The notes under the pieces: model-generated
The model's input: only the letters and a program-made list of their open reading frames with translations
Database searches by the model: none
What the model was told of the DNA's origin: nothing
Position numbers and translations under genes: made by a program
Shown: positions 17,170-25,350 of the stretch, piece by piece
Numbering within the stretch: position 1 is the stretch's first letter
Layout: each line of letters opens with the position of its first letter
DNA from: Streptomyces sp. NRRL F-5123
GTDB taxonomy: Bacteria > Actinomycetota > Actinomycetes > Streptomycetales > Streptomycetaceae
Direction of reading: 5' to 3'
Assembly: GCF_000721495.1 (NCBI RefSeq)
Contig: NZ_JOHY01000006.1
Coordinates: 186,001-250,000, forward strand
DNA: 64,000 bases

Positions 17170-18194
17170 CCGAGAATCCCAGGAAGCTGCTGGTCACCGG
17201 AGGCGCCGGATACATCGGCGGGGTGGTGGCCGCCCGGCTGCTGAACGCCGGGCACCGGGTGACGGTGCTGGACGACCTGTCCACCGGCTTCCGCGCCGGG
17301 GTGCCGGAGGGCGCCGACTTCGTCGAGGGGCGCATCCAGGACGCCGCCAAGGTGCTGGACCCCAGCTACGACGCGGTGCTGCACTTCGCCGCCTTCTCGC
17401 AGGTCGGCGAGTCCGTCGCGGACCCGGGCAAGTACTGGCGCAACAACGTCGGCGGCACCATGGACCTGCTGGACGCCATGCGCGACGCCGGGGTGCGGAC
17501 CCTCGTCTTCTCCTCCACCGCCGCCACCTACGGCGAGCCGGCGGCCGTCCCCGTCACCGAGGACGCACCCACCGCCCCCACCAGCCCGTACGGCGCCAGC
17601 AAGCTCGCCGTCGACCACATGATCGGGGCCGAGTGCACCGCCCACGGCCTGGCCGCGGTGTCGCTGCGCTACTTCAACGTCGCGGGCGCGTACGGCGGCC
17701 AGGGCGAGCGGCACGACCCCGAGTCGCACCTCATCCCGCTGGTGCTCCAGGTCGCCCAGGGCCGCCGCGAGGCCGTCGCCGTCTTCGGCGACGACTACCC
17801 GACGCCCGACGGCACCTGCGTGCGCGACTACATCCACGTCGCCGACCTCGCCGACGCCCACCTGCTGGCCCTCACACATGCCCACCCGTCGCCCACCACC
17901 ACCCTTGCCGGAGACGCTGCGCGTCGCCCTGTTCAAGCCGGCGAGCACCTGGTGTGCAACCTGGGCAACGGCAGCGGCTTCTCCGTCCGCGAGGTCATCG
18001 ACACCGCCCGCCAGGTGACCGGGCACCCCATCCCCGAGACCGCGCAGCCGCGCCGCGCCGGCGACCCCGCCGTGCTCGTCGCCTCCGCGCAACGCGCCCG
18101 CGACCGGCTCGGCTGGCAGCCCGTGCGCACCGATCTGGCCGGCATCGTCCGCGACGCGTGGACCTTCGCCCAATCCCTGCAGGAGGACGCATGA
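17166..18194 (+). CDS. galE: UDP-glucose 4-epimerase
   Basis: Extended short-chain dehydrogenase of 342 residues that interconverts UDP-galactose and UDP-glucose with bound NAD. N-terminal '[10 protein letters not shown]' binds NAD; catalytic Ser/Thr and Tyr-x3-Lys are in 'FSSTAATYG' and '[11 protein letters not shown]'. GTG start overlaps the galT stop. An unusual segment of roughly 17-18 residues ('[17 protein letters not shown]') sits between '[11 protein letters not shown]' and '[15 protein letters not shown]', where homologues have a short loop. It is encoded by Pro/Thr-rich low-complexity DNA (about 17885-17940). The core is intact, so activity is likely kept. Confidence 0.95.
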   Translation: MTENPRKLLVTGGAGYIGGVVAARLLNAGHRVTVLDDLSTGFRAGVPEGADFVEGRIQDAAKVLDPSYDAVLHFAAFSQVGESVADPGKYWRNNVGGTMDLLDAMRDAGVRTLVFSSTAATYGEPAAVPVTEDAPTAPTSPYGASKLAVDHMIGAECTAHGLAAVSLRYFNVAGAYGGQGERHDPESHLIPLVLQVAQGRREAVAVFGDDYPTPDGTCVRDYIHVADLADAHLLALTHAHPSPTTTLAGDAARRPVQAGEHLVCNLGNGSGFSVREVIDTARQVTGHPIPETAQPRRAGDPAVLVASAQRARDRLGWQPVRTDLAGIVRDAWTFAQSLQEDA

Positions 18195-19342
18195 CCGACG
18201 GCCCCGGCACGCCCGACGACCTCGGCATAGCCTTCAAGGAAGCCTTCGGACGCGACCCCGAGGGCTGCTGGTCGGCACCCGGACGGGTGAACCTGATCGG
18301 CGAGCACACCGACTACAACGACGGCTTCGTGCTGCCCTTCGCCCTCGACCGGACCACCCGCGCGGCCGTCGCCCGGCGTGACGACGGCCTGCTGCGGCTG
18401 GCTTCCGCCGACATGGCCGGCGGGGTCGTCGAACTGCGCCTGGACGACCTCGCCCCCGGCAACGACGCGGGCTGGGCCACCTACCCCGCCGCCGTGCTGT
18501 GGACGCTGCGCGAGGCCGGCCACCCGGTCGGCGGCGCCGACATCCACTACGCCAGCACCGTGCCGGTCGGCGGCGGTCTGTCCTCCTCCGCGGCCCTCCA
18601 GGTCGTCACCGCGCTCGCCCTCGCCGACCTGCACGGCGTCGACCTCCCGCGGCAGGAGCTGGCGCTGCTGTGCCAGCGCTCGGAGAACGTGTACGTCGGC
18701 GCGCCGGTCGGCGTCATGGACCAGACCGCCTCGGCGTGCTGCACGGACGGCCACGCCCTGCACCTCGACGTGCGCGGCCTGGTGCAGCGCCAGGTCCCGC
18801 TGGACCTCGCGGCGGCCGGTCTGACGCTGCTCGTCGCCGACACCCGCGTCAAGCACGCGCACGCGGACGGGGCGTACGCCCGGCTGCGGTCCGGGTGCGA
18901 GGCCGCGGCGGCCGAACTCGGCCTCGCGGCGCTGCGGGACGTGCCCTACGAGGGCCTCGACGCCGCGCTCGCCGCCCTGTCCGGCGAGCGGCTGCGCCGG
19001 CTGACCCGGCACGTCGTGACCGAGAACCGGCGCGTCGAGGAGGTCGTCGCCCTCCTCGACGCAGGGCGCGTCGCCGACGTCGGGCCCGTCCTGACGGCCG
19101 GTCACGCCTCGCTGCGGGACGACTTCCAGGTCTCCTGCCCGGAGATGGACCTCGTGGTCGAGGCCGCGGTCGCCGGCGGGGCGCTCGGCGCGCGGATGAC
19201 CGGCGGGGGCTTCGGCGGCTCCGCTGTCGTCCTGACCCCGACCCCTGCGGTCCCCGCCGTGACCTCCGCGATCCTCGCCGCCCTCCCGGGCGCCCGCGTC
19301 TTCGAGGCCGCCCCCTCGCCGGGGGCGCACCGGCTGAGCTGA
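18191..19342 (+). CDS. galK: Galactokinase
   Basis: GHMP kinase of 383 residues that phosphorylates galactose at C1. Signature '[19 protein letters not shown]' recognises galactose, '[14 protein letters not shown]' is the ATP loop, 'GVMDQTAS' holds the catalytic Asp, and '[13 protein letters not shown]' is motif III. ATG at 18191 has a strong AGGAGG 4 nt upstream and overlaps the galE stop (ATGA). Last gene of galTEK, followed by a hairpin. Confidence 0.96.
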   Translation: MTDGPGTPDDLGIAFKEAFGRDPEGCWSAPGRVNLIGEHTDYNDGFVLPFALDRTTRAAVARRDDGLLRLASADMAGGVVELRLDDLAPGNDAGWATYPAAVLWTLREAGHPVGGADIHYASTVPVGGGLSSSAALQVVTALALADLHGVDLPRQELALLCQRSENVYVGAPVGVMDQTASACCTDGHALHLDVRGLVQRQVPLDLAAAGLTLLVADTRVKHAHADGAYARLRSGCEAAAAELGLAALRDVPYEGLDAALAALSGERLRRLTRHVVTENRRVEEVVALLDAGRVADVGPVLTAGHASLRDDFQVSCPEMDLVVEAAVAGGALGARMTGGGFGGSAVVLTPTPAVPAVTSAILAALPGARVFEAAPSPGAHRLS

Positions 19343-19350
19343 GGACGCCC

Positions 19351-19382
19351 CGCCGGGGGCGCGTTTCCCCGCGCTCCCGGCG
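19351..19382 (+). terminator. Terminator of the gal operon
   Basis: Inverted repeat of 13 bp with one G-T pair (19351-19363 with 19370-19382) around a 6-nt loop, 8 nt after the galK stop. Confidence 0.7.
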
Positions 19383-19498
19383 GACATTCACCCGGCGTGG
19401 CCGGAGAAACCGCTTACCAGGCGGGACATGCCCGTCCTGAAGGGCAACTTGCGCCAAGACGGCGCCATTCCGTCGGGGAACCCCTACGCTTTTCCCAC

Positions 19499-19520
19499 AA
19501 CGCCGGTGGGGGCCGGCGTT
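19499..19520 (+). promoter_or_regulatory. Inverted repeat in the leader of the second LuxR regulator
   Basis: An 8-bp perfect stem AACGCCGG/CCGGCGTT around 6 nt, 120 nt before the regulator start. A TACGCT at 19485-19490 just upstream could be a -10. Could be an operator or an attenuating hairpin; undecided. Confidence 0.35.
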
Positions 19521-19639
19521 CATCAGGGGGCGAGACGCAGGGATCCGGCCCCGTCCGCGGGCGGCGGCCCGCGGTACGGGACCGGGTCCCACGCGAGGCC
19601 CCGCCACTGGGGGAGTGCCGTACACCGGGAGTGGTGTCC

Positions 19640-20437
19640 GTGGGACGAATCCGCGTTCTCGTCGTCGATGACCACCGCATCTTCGCCGAGTCGCTCGCCG
19701 CCGCGCTCGCGGCGGAGTCAGACGTCGACGTGTCGGCGGCCGGCAGCGGCCCCGCCGCACAGCGCTGCCTCGACCGGGCAGCGGTCGACGGCCGCCGTTA
19801 CGACGTGCTGCTGGTCGACGCCGACCTGGGCACCGCGCCGCGGGGCCGGCCGGCACTGGCGTCCGTACCGCCGCCGTCGGCGCTGCGCGCGGCCGAGCCG
19901 CGCGATCCGGTGCTGGACGGGCTCGCGCTGGTCGAACGGGTGCAGGCCGAGCACCCGGGGACGCGCACCGTCGTGCTGGCCGAGCGCGACGACCCGCGCC
20001 GCGCCGCGTCCGCGCTGCAGGCGGGGGCGTCCGGGTGGGTCGCCAAGGACTGCTCGCTGTCGCGGCTGCTGGCCGTGGTGCGCGGGGTGCTGCGGGACGA
20101 GACGCATCTGCCGCCCGCGCTGCTGACCGGGGTGCTGCGGGAGCTGACCGCGGCCCGGCGGCACCGCACCGAGAGCGAGCAGCTCGTGGAGTCGCTGACG
20201 CCGCGCGAGCAGGAGGTGCTGCGCTGCATGGTCGCGGGACTGGGCCGCAAGGCGGTCGCCGAGCGGCTGTTCCTGTCCCCGCACACGGTGCGGACCCATA
20301 TGCAGAACGTGCTGGGCAAGCTGGGCGTGCACTCCACGCTGGCGGCCGTGGCGCTGGCCCGGCGGGCCGGGGTGGGCCCGGTGGAGCTGGCCGCCTCAGG
20401 TGGGGACGTTGTCGAACGGCGCGGTCAGCTGTCGTAG
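19640..20437 (+). CDS. LuxR-type response regulator
   Basis: About 265 residues. The receiver has 'VLVVDDHRIF', a phospho-acceptor Asp in 'VLLVDADLG' and Lys in 'GASGWVAKD', so it looks functional, but a 35-residue Pro/Ala-rich insertion ('GTAPRGRPALASVPPPSALR...') follows the Asp. The C-terminal GerE helix-turn-helix is 'SLTPREQEVLRCMVAGLGRKAVAERLF...HTVRTHMQNVLGKLGV'. GTG 19640 is 8 nt after GGGAG; GTG 19634 is an alternative. No adjacent kinase. Its last 42 bp overlap the 3' end of the convergent MarR gene. Confidence 0.88.
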   Translation: MGRIRVLVVDDHRIFAESLAAALAAESDVDVSAAGSGPAAQRCLDRAAVDGRRYDVLLVDADLGTAPRGRPALASVPPPSALRAAEPRDPVLDGLALVERVQAEHPGTRTVVLAERDDPRRAASALQAGASGWVAKDCSLSRLLAVVRGVLRDETHLPPALLTGVLRELTAARRHRTESEQLVESLTPREQEVLRCMVAGLGRKAVAERLFLSPHTVRTHMQNVLGKLGVHSTLAAVALARRAGVGPVELAASGGDVVERRGQLS

Positions 20438-20893
20438 CAGACCCGCCAGTTCCGCCCGCTGGGCCTGGGTGAGTTCGCCCAGGATGGCGCGTTCCTGGGC
20501 GAGCAGTCCCGCCAGGGCCCGGTCGGCGCGGTCCTGGCCGGCGGGGGTGAGCCGAACGAGCACCCCGCGCCGGTCGGAGGGGTCGGGGAGCCGTTCGACG
20601 AGGCGCTTCTCGGCGAGCCGGTCGATCCGGTTGGTCATCGTGCCGGACGTGACGAGGGTCTGCGTGAGCAGTTGCCCCGGCGAGAGCTGGTACGGCGTCC
20701 CGGCCCGCCGCAGCGCGGTGAGGACGTCGAACTCCCAGGACTCCAGCCCGATCTCCGCGAACGCCAGCCGCCGGGCGCGGTCCAGGTGCCGTGCGAGCCG
20801 GCTGACCCGGCTGAGCACTTCGAGCGGTTCGACGTCGAGGTCGGGGCGCTCTCGGCGCCATGCAGCGACCAGCCGGTCGACCTCGTCCTCCAT
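20396..20893 (-). CDS. MarR-family transcriptional regulator
   Basis: A 165-residue winged helix protein. 'LESWEFDVLTALRRAG' and 'LLTQTLVTSGTMTNRIDRLAEKRLVERLPDPSDRRGVLVRLT' (about 70-125) are the MarR recognition helix and wing. It is divergent from a SAM methyltransferase, with a perfect palindrome between them, the usual MarR autoregulatory layout. The ribosome site is weak (GATCTCC before ATG). It resembles aromatic- or fatty-compound-sensing MarR proteins, ligand unknown. Confidence 0.88.
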   Translation of the reverse strand: MEDEVDRLVAAWRRERPDLDVEPLEVLSRVSRLARHLDRARRLAFAEIGLESWEFDVLTALRRAGTPYQLSPGQLLTQTLVTSGTMTNRIDRLAEKRLVERLPDPSDRRGVLVRLTPAGQDRADRALAGLLAQERAILGELTQAQRAELAGLLRQLTAPFDNVPT

Positions 20894-20928
20894 GGAGATC
20901 AGTGTAGTAGGTCTGTCGATATGAAGTC

Positions 20929-20942
20929 TCTTGACATCAAGA
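20929..20942. promoter_or_regulatory. MarR operator candidate
   Basis: TCTTGA-CA-TCAAGA, a perfect 6-bp inverted repeat around 2 nt. It lies 36 bp from the marR start and 87 bp from the methyltransferase start. TTGACA within it could serve as a -35 for either direction, so binding would block transcription. MarR dimers recognise palindromes of this length and AT content (known). Confidence 0.6.
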
Positions 20943-21028
20943 TATCCCCGGGTGGAGCCTGGAGCCGGAGAGATGAACCTCGCGCTCCGTTTCGGCAGCG
21001 GTTCCGTACCACCCAGGGAGTACGAACG

Positions 21029-21850
21029 ATGCACGCCAGCCCGACGTGGGATCCCCACCAGTATCTCCACCACTCCACCCACCGCACCCGCCCGTTCCTC
21101 GACCTCCTCCACCGCATTCCGGAACTGCCCGGCGGCGGCTCCCCGCGGATCGCCGACATCGGCTGCGGGCCCGGCAACGTCACGGTGCTGCTCACCGACC
21201 GCTGGCCCGGCGCCCGCGTCACCGGCTTCGACAACTCGCCCGAGATGCTGTCCGCCGCGCAGCAGTACGCCGGGCCCACCGCCGGCGGTGGCACCCTGGA
21301 CTTCCGCAGGGCCGACGCCGCCGACTGGACGCCCGACGAGCGCTACGACCTGATCGTCTCCAACGCGGCACTCCAGTGGGTGCCCGGCCACGCCGACCGC
21401 TTCGCCGACTGGCTCGACCGCCTCGCCCCCGGCGGCACCCTCGCCTTCCAGGTGCCGGGCAACTTCACCGCGCCCAGCCACGCGCTGCTCGCCGAGCTGT
21501 GCGAATCCCCGCGCTGGCGCGACCGGCTGGACGGCCACGGGCGCCGGTACGTCCACATTCTCGGCCCCGCCGGCTACCTGGAGCGCCTGACGGAGCTGGG
21601 CTGCGCGGAGGTGGACGTCTGGGAGTCGACGTACGTGCAGCTCCTCCAGGGCGAGGACCCGGTGCTCGACTGGACCAAGGGCACCGCCCTGCGCCCCGTC
21701 CTGACCGCGCTGGGCGGCGATCCGGACGCCGCCCGCGAGTTCGTCGGGCAGTACCGCGACCTGCTGCGCAAGGCCTACCCGCCGGGCCCGCACGGCACGG
21801 TCTTCCCCTTCCGCCGCATCTTCGCCGTCGCCCGCACGCACGCCCGTTGA
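21029..21850 (+). CDS. Trans-aconitate 2-methyltransferase-like SAM methyltransferase
   Basis: Class I methyltransferase of 273 residues. Motif I is 'IADIGCGPGNVTVLL'; 'GFDNSPEML' binds the ribose; 'YDLIVSNAALQWVPGHADRF' matches the Tam family, as do 'GTLAFQVPGNFTAPSH' and 'YGHILG'-type 'YVHILGPAGYLERL'. Tam O-methylates trans-aconitate, which otherwise inhibits aconitase. ATG at 21029 has GGGAG 8 nt upstream. Probably controlled by the divergent MarR protein. Confidence 0.85.
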   Translation: MHASPTWDPHQYLHHSTHRTRPFLDLLHRIPELPGGGSPRIADIGCGPGNVTVLLTDRWPGARVTGFDNSPEMLSAAQQYAGPTAGGGTLDFRRADAADWTPDERYDLIVSNAALQWVPGHADRFADWLDRLAPGGTLAFQVPGNFTAPSHALLAELCESPRWRDRLDGHGRRYVHILGPAGYLERLTELGCAEVDVWESTYVQLLQGEDPVLDWTKGTALRPVLTALGGDPDAAREFVGQYRDLLRKAYPPGPHGTVFPFRRIFAVARTHAR

Positions 21851-21855
21851 CGGGC

Positions 21856-21900
21856 GGGGCGGGCCCCGGGACCCCGCGCAGGGGGTACGGGGCCCGCCCC
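21856..21900. terminator. Hairpin between convergent genes
   Basis: A perfect 12-bp stem GGGGCGGGCCCC (21856-21867) with GGGGCCCGCCCC (21889-21900). It lies between the methyltransferase and the minus-strand gene at 21908, so it can serve both. Confidence 0.75.
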
Positions 21901-21907
21901 GGCGGCG

Positions 21908-22402
21908 TCACAGCGTCAGGAAGGCCCCGGCCAGCAGGGCCGCGCCGAGCCCGCCGAGCGCCCAGGCGGTGCGGTACGCGCGCAGCCCGCCGGCCAGCAC
22001 GAACGCGGCGAGCAGCAGTCCGCCGCCCAGCGGCACCCACGCCCACAGCACCCCGCCCCAGCCGGCCCGCACGACGGTGTCGGTGCCCGGTTCCACCGCG
22101 ACCGGGATCCTCGCGCCCGTGGTGTGTCGGATCGGCAGGCTGATGGTGACCTTCGGCCGCGCGACCGCGCTGCCCTTCGGCGCGAAGGGGCCGGTACAGG
22201 TGGAGTCGCCGCAGTTGGCCAGGGTCATCGTGCCGTGCTCGCGGCCCTTGGTGAGCATCACGTGCTGCGCGGTCCGCCAGGAGTCCCAGGCGCCCGACAC
22301 CACCAGCAGCGCCGCGGCGAGTGCCACGGCCACCACCCGGGCCAGCAGCACCAGCCCCCGGGCGCCCTCCGCCGCACGGCGGGACCGGCTCCGTTCGACC
22401 AT
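21908..22402 (-). CDS. Small membrane protein, unknown function
   Basis: A 164-residue protein with a basic N-terminus, a first membrane helix (about 18-38), an outside domain of about 70 residues holding one Cys pair ('NCGDSTCTGPF', likely a disulfide), then two further helices (about 115-140 and 145-163). The plan is a TM-extracellular-TM-TM protein as seen in many uncharacterised streptomycete membrane proteins. AGGAT lies 7 nt before the ATG. It is 62 nt downstream of pth in the same direction. Family not recognised. Confidence 0.7.
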   Translation of the reverse strand: MVERSRSRRAAEGARGLVLLARVVAVALAAALLVVSGAWDSWRTAQHVMLTKGREHGTMTLANCGDSTCTGPFAPKGSAVARPKVTISLPIRHTTGARIPVAVEPGTDTVVRAGWGGVLWAWVPLGGGLLLAAFVLAGGLRAYRTAWALGGLGAALLAGAFLTL

Positions 22403-22464
22403 GCGGGTGATCCTTGGCCATGGCGTGCCGCCGGGTCAACCTCAGGTGCCGGCTCCGCCGCCCG

Positions 22465-23058
22465 TCAGCCGTTGTACGTGCTCTGCGCCCGCTCCAGGCC
22501 TTCGGTGACGAGCGCCTCGACGGCGTCGGCGGCGCGGTCGACGAACCACTCCAGCTCCTTGCGCTCGGTCGAGGAGAAGTCCTTGAGGACGAACGCGGCC
22601 ACGTCCATCCGCCCCGGCGGGCGGCCGATCCCGGCCCGCACCCGCAGGTAGTCGGGCCCCATCGCCTTGGTGAGCGACTTCAGCCCGTTGTGCCCGTTGT
22701 CGCCGCCGCCGAGCTTGAGCCGCAGCGTGGCGTACGGGATGTCCAGCTCGTCGTGGACGGCGATGATCTGCTCGGTCGGCACCTTGTAGAAGTCCCGCAG
22801 CGCGGTGACCGGACCGCCGGAGACGTTCATGTAGGACATCGGCTTGACCAGCACCACCCGGCGGCCCGTCGGCCCGGGCGGGCCGATGCGGCCCTCGAGG
22901 ACCTGGGCCTGCGCCTTGCCGGAGCGCTTGAAGCTGCCGCCCATCCGGGAGGCCAGCAGGTCGGCGACCATGAAGCCGATGTTGTGCCGGTTGCCGGCGT
23001 ACTCGGGGCCCGGGTTGCCCAGCCCGGCCACCAGCCAGGGCGCTGTGCTGTCGCTCAT
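22465..23058 (-). CDS. pth: Peptidyl-tRNA hydrolase
   Basis: A 197-residue enzyme that releases peptides from peptidyl-tRNA. '[21 protein letters not shown]' holds the catalytic His; '[10 protein letters not shown]', '[27 protein letters not shown]' and '[11 protein letters not shown]' are diagnostic. The ATG at 23058 follows GGAG; an upstream in-frame ATG is not conserved. Located after rplY, the usual rplY-pth pairing. Confidence 0.96.
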   Translation of the reverse strand: MSDSTAPWLVAGLGNPGPEYAGNRHNIGFMVADLLASRMGGSFKRSGKAQAQVLEGRIGPPGPTGRRVVLVKPMSYMNVSGGPVTALRDFYKVPTEQIIAVHDELDIPYATLRLKLGGGDNGHNGLKSLTKAMGPDYLRVRAGIGRPPGRMDVAAFVLKDFSSTERKELEWFVDRAADAVEALVTEGLERAQSTYNG

Positions 23059-23109
23059 CGACTCTCCAGGGGTGCGGGGGTCCACCCGGTCCGGGCCGGG
23101 GGTGAGACA

Positions 23110-23150
23110 CGGCCGCCGCCGTACCCCGGGACAGGGTACGGCGGCGGCCG
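23110..23150 (-). terminator. Strong hairpin between rplY and pth
   Basis: A perfect 16-bp stem (23110-23125 with 23135-23150) around a 9-nt loop, 12 nt past the rplY stop. It could end rplY transcription or attenuate reading into pth. Confidence 0.8.
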
Positions 23151-23161
23151 CAGCGGCAGAC

Positions 23162-23788
23162 TCAGGCCTCGTCGGCGGGGGCCTCGTCGGCGGGGGCTTC
23201 CTCGGCGGCGCCCTCGGCCTCCTCCTCGCCCTCCTCGGGGGCCTCCTCGGCCTGCGCGGCCACGACCTGGATCACCACGGCGTCCCCGTCGACGGCCAGC
23301 GTGGTGCCCTTGGGCAGCGCGATGTCCTTGGCCAGGACGGAGGCGCCGGCCTCCAGGCCCTCGACGCTGACGGTGACGCCCTCGGGGATGTGGGTCGCCT
23401 CGGCCTCGACGGGCAGCGCGGCCAGCACGTGCTCCAGCAGGTTGCCGCCGGGGGCCAGCTCGCCCTCCGCGGTCACCGGGATCTCGACGTTGACCTTCTC
23501 GCCGCGCTTGACCGACAGCAGGTCGACGTGCTCGAGGAAGCCCTTGATCGGGTCGCGCTGCACGGCCTTGGGGATGACCAGCTCGGACTTGCCGTCGATC
23601 TCCAGCGAGATCAGGACGTTCGCGGTGCGCAGCGCGAGCAGCAGCTCGTGGCCGGGGACGGAGACGTGCTTGGGCTCGGCGCCGTGGCCGTAGATGACGG
23701 CGGGGACCTGGTCGGCGCGGCGGATGCGGCGCGCGGCGCCCTTGCCGAACTCGGTGCGCAGCGCGGCAGGGATCTTGACCTCGGACAT
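23162..23788 (-). CDS. rplY: 50S ribosomal protein bL25 (CTC/general stress type)
   Basis: A 208-residue protein. The N-terminal bL25 domain ('[34 protein letters not shown]') binds 5S rRNA. The C-terminal CTC domain follows ('[22 protein letters not shown]'). The last 30 residues are strongly acidic with '[11 protein letters not shown]' repeats. ATG at 23788 is 8 nt after GGAG. Upstream lies a region of four phased repeats. The order prs-rplY-pth is conserved in actinobacteria. Confidence 0.96.
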   Translation of the reverse strand: MSEVKIPAALRTEFGKGAARRIRRADQVPAVIYGHGAEPKHVSVPGHELLLALRTANVLISLEIDGKSELVIPKAVQRDPIKGFLEHVDLLSVKRGEKVNVEIPVTAEGELAPGGNLLEHVLAALPVEAEATHIPEGVTVSVEGLEAGASVLAKDIALPKGTTLAVDGDAVVIQVVAAQAEEAPEEGEEEAEGAAEEAPADEAPADEA

Positions 23789-24127
23789 GAGGTTCACTCC
23801 TCGTGGTGGCAGACGGTACGGTCGCCCGGCCCCGACGGGCCGATCCACGGTTCACGAGGAGCGCGTCGATAACGGAGCCGGATTCCGGACCGTGAAACGC
23901 GTCCGGGGCCTCCCTCGCCGAGCAACGCGGACAGCGTAACCGGCGGGAAGGCCCCGGGCGAAATCGATCAGCGGCGGCAGTCGGTCGAGGAACGGGAATC
24001 GATCAGCGGCGGCAGCCGATCGAGGACGGGAATCGATCATCGTCCATCGATGGGAAGCGGACGAGAATCGATCAGCGACAGGCGCGCAGCGGTGCGGGCG
24101 TACCGATTCTGCGGATGCCCGCGCGGA
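23789..24127 (-). other. 339-nt rplY-prs spacer carrying phased repeats
   Basis: No gene seen. The part next to prs carries four GAATCGATCA-type repeats (23962-24074). The part next to rplY has a 60-nt leader without clear hairpins; promoter hexamers were not identified with confidence. Confidence 0.5.
23962..24074. repeat. Four 34-35-bp spaced AATCGATCA repeats
   Basis: AATCGATCA occurs at 23962, 23997, 24031 and 24066, that is at 35, 34 and 35-bp steps. Between the first three, the sequence GCGGCGGCAG-(T/C)CG(G/A)TCGAGGA-CGGG is also shared, so these are degenerate 35-bp tandem units. Each contains the palindrome ATCGAT. Confidence 0.85.
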
Positions 24128-25105
24128 TCAGTGCGATTCCTCGAAGAGGCTGGTCACCGAGCCGTCCTCGAACACCTCGCGCACCGCGTTGGCGATGGTC
24201 GGCGCCATCGACAGCACCGTGATCTTGTCGATGGCGAGCTCGGCCGGGGTCGGCAGGGTGTCGGTCAGGATGAACTCGCTGACCTTCGAGTTCTTCAGCC
24301 GGTCGGCGGCCGGCCCGGACAGCACGCCGTGCGTGGCCGTCACGATGACGTCCTCGGCGCCGTTGGCGAAGAGCGCGTCCGCGGCCGCGCAGATGGTGCC
24401 CGCAGTGTCGATCATGTCGTCGACCAGCACGCACACCCGGCCCTTGACGTCGCCGACGACCTCGTGGACGGTCACCTGGTTGGCCACGTCCGGGTCGCGG
24501 CGCTTGTGCACGATGGCCAGCGGCGCGCCCAGCCGGTCGCACCAGCGGTCGGCGACCCGTACCCGCCCGGCGTCCGGCGAGACGACGGTCAGCTTGTCGC
24601 GGTCCACCTTGGCGCCCACGTAGTCGGCCAGCACCGGCAGCGCGAACAGGTGGTCCACCGGGCCGTCGAAGAAGCCCTGGATCTGGTCGGTGTGCAGGTC
24701 GACGGTGAGGATCCGGTCGGCGCCCGCGGTCTTGAACAGGTCGGCGATCAGCCGCGCGGAGATCGGCTCGCGTCCGCGGTGCTTCTTGTCCTGCCGCGCG
24801 TAGCCGTAGAAGGGGACGATCACGGTGATGCTGCGTGCCGACGCCCGCTTCAGGGCGTCCAGCATGATCAGCTGTTCCATGATCCACTGGTTGATGGGCC
24901 GGGTGTGGCTCTGGATCAGGAAGCAGTCGGCGCCGCGCGCGGACTCCTGGAACCGGACGTAGATCTCGCCGTTGGCGAAGTCGAAAGCCTTGGTCGGCAC
25001 CAGCTCGACGCCGAGTTCCCGTGCCACCGCCTCCGCCAGATCGGGGTGTGCGCGGCCGGAGAAGAGCATCAGTTTCTTCTCACCGGTCGTCTTGATCCCG
25101 GTCAC
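24128..25105 (-). CDS. prs: Ribose-phosphate pyrophosphokinase
   Basis: PRPP synthetase of 325 residues, feeding purine, pyrimidine, His and Trp synthesis. Class I signatures: 'FDFANGEIYVRFQES', 'PFYGYARQDKKHRGREPISARL' (ATP/flexible region), 'LTVDLHTDQIQGFFD' and the PRPP loop 'VCVLVDDMIDTAGTI'. GTG at 25105 has GGAG 8 nt upstream. Downstream of glmU by 245 nt on the same strand, the standard glmU-prs order. Confidence 0.97.
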   Translation of the reverse strand: MTGIKTTGEKKLMLFSGRAHPDLAEAVARELGVELVPTKAFDFANGEIYVRFQESARGADCFLIQSHTRPINQWIMEQLIMLDALKRASARSITVIVPFYGYARQDKKHRGREPISARLIADLFKTAGADRILTVDLHTDQIQGFFDGPVDHLFALPVLADYVGAKVDRDKLTVVSPDAGRVRVADRWCDRLGAPLAIVHKRRDPDVANQVTVHEVVGDVKGRVCVLVDDMIDTAGTICAAADALFANGAEDVIVTATHGVLSGPAADRLKNSKVSEFILTDTLPTPAELAIDKITVLSMAPTIANAVREVFEDGSVTSLFEESH

Positions 25106-25311
25106 TGCACCGTCTCCTTGGTGTTCGACTGGTGTTCGACACAGCGACACCCGGAAGCGGGCGTGCTGGCGGAATTGTGTGCACCCCACACGGTACGCCC
25201 CCTCCGGCGCATGTGTGCACCTCGGAGGGGCCGATGAGACAGCCCTCACTCACCCGCCGCCCGAGGTCGCGGCAGCGGGTGTCTGCGCTGCGGAAAGCCG
25301 CAGGTGGGTGG

Positions 25312-25345
25312 GGGAGTGAAGGGGGAGAAGGGAGAAGGGAGGGGT
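25312..25345. repeat. Polypurine tract after glmU
   Basis: About 34 nt of almost pure G/A with repeated GGGAGAA units on the plus strand, just after the glmU stop. On the transcribed minus strand it gives a C/T tract. It is low complexity; a terminator role or triplex formation is possible but unproven. Confidence 0.55.
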
Positions 25346-25350
25346 GCGGC

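Noticed and set aside
23962..24074. CRISPR-like array
   Set aside because: Repeats are only 9-10 nt exact, the intervening sequence is itself related, and there are no cas genes.
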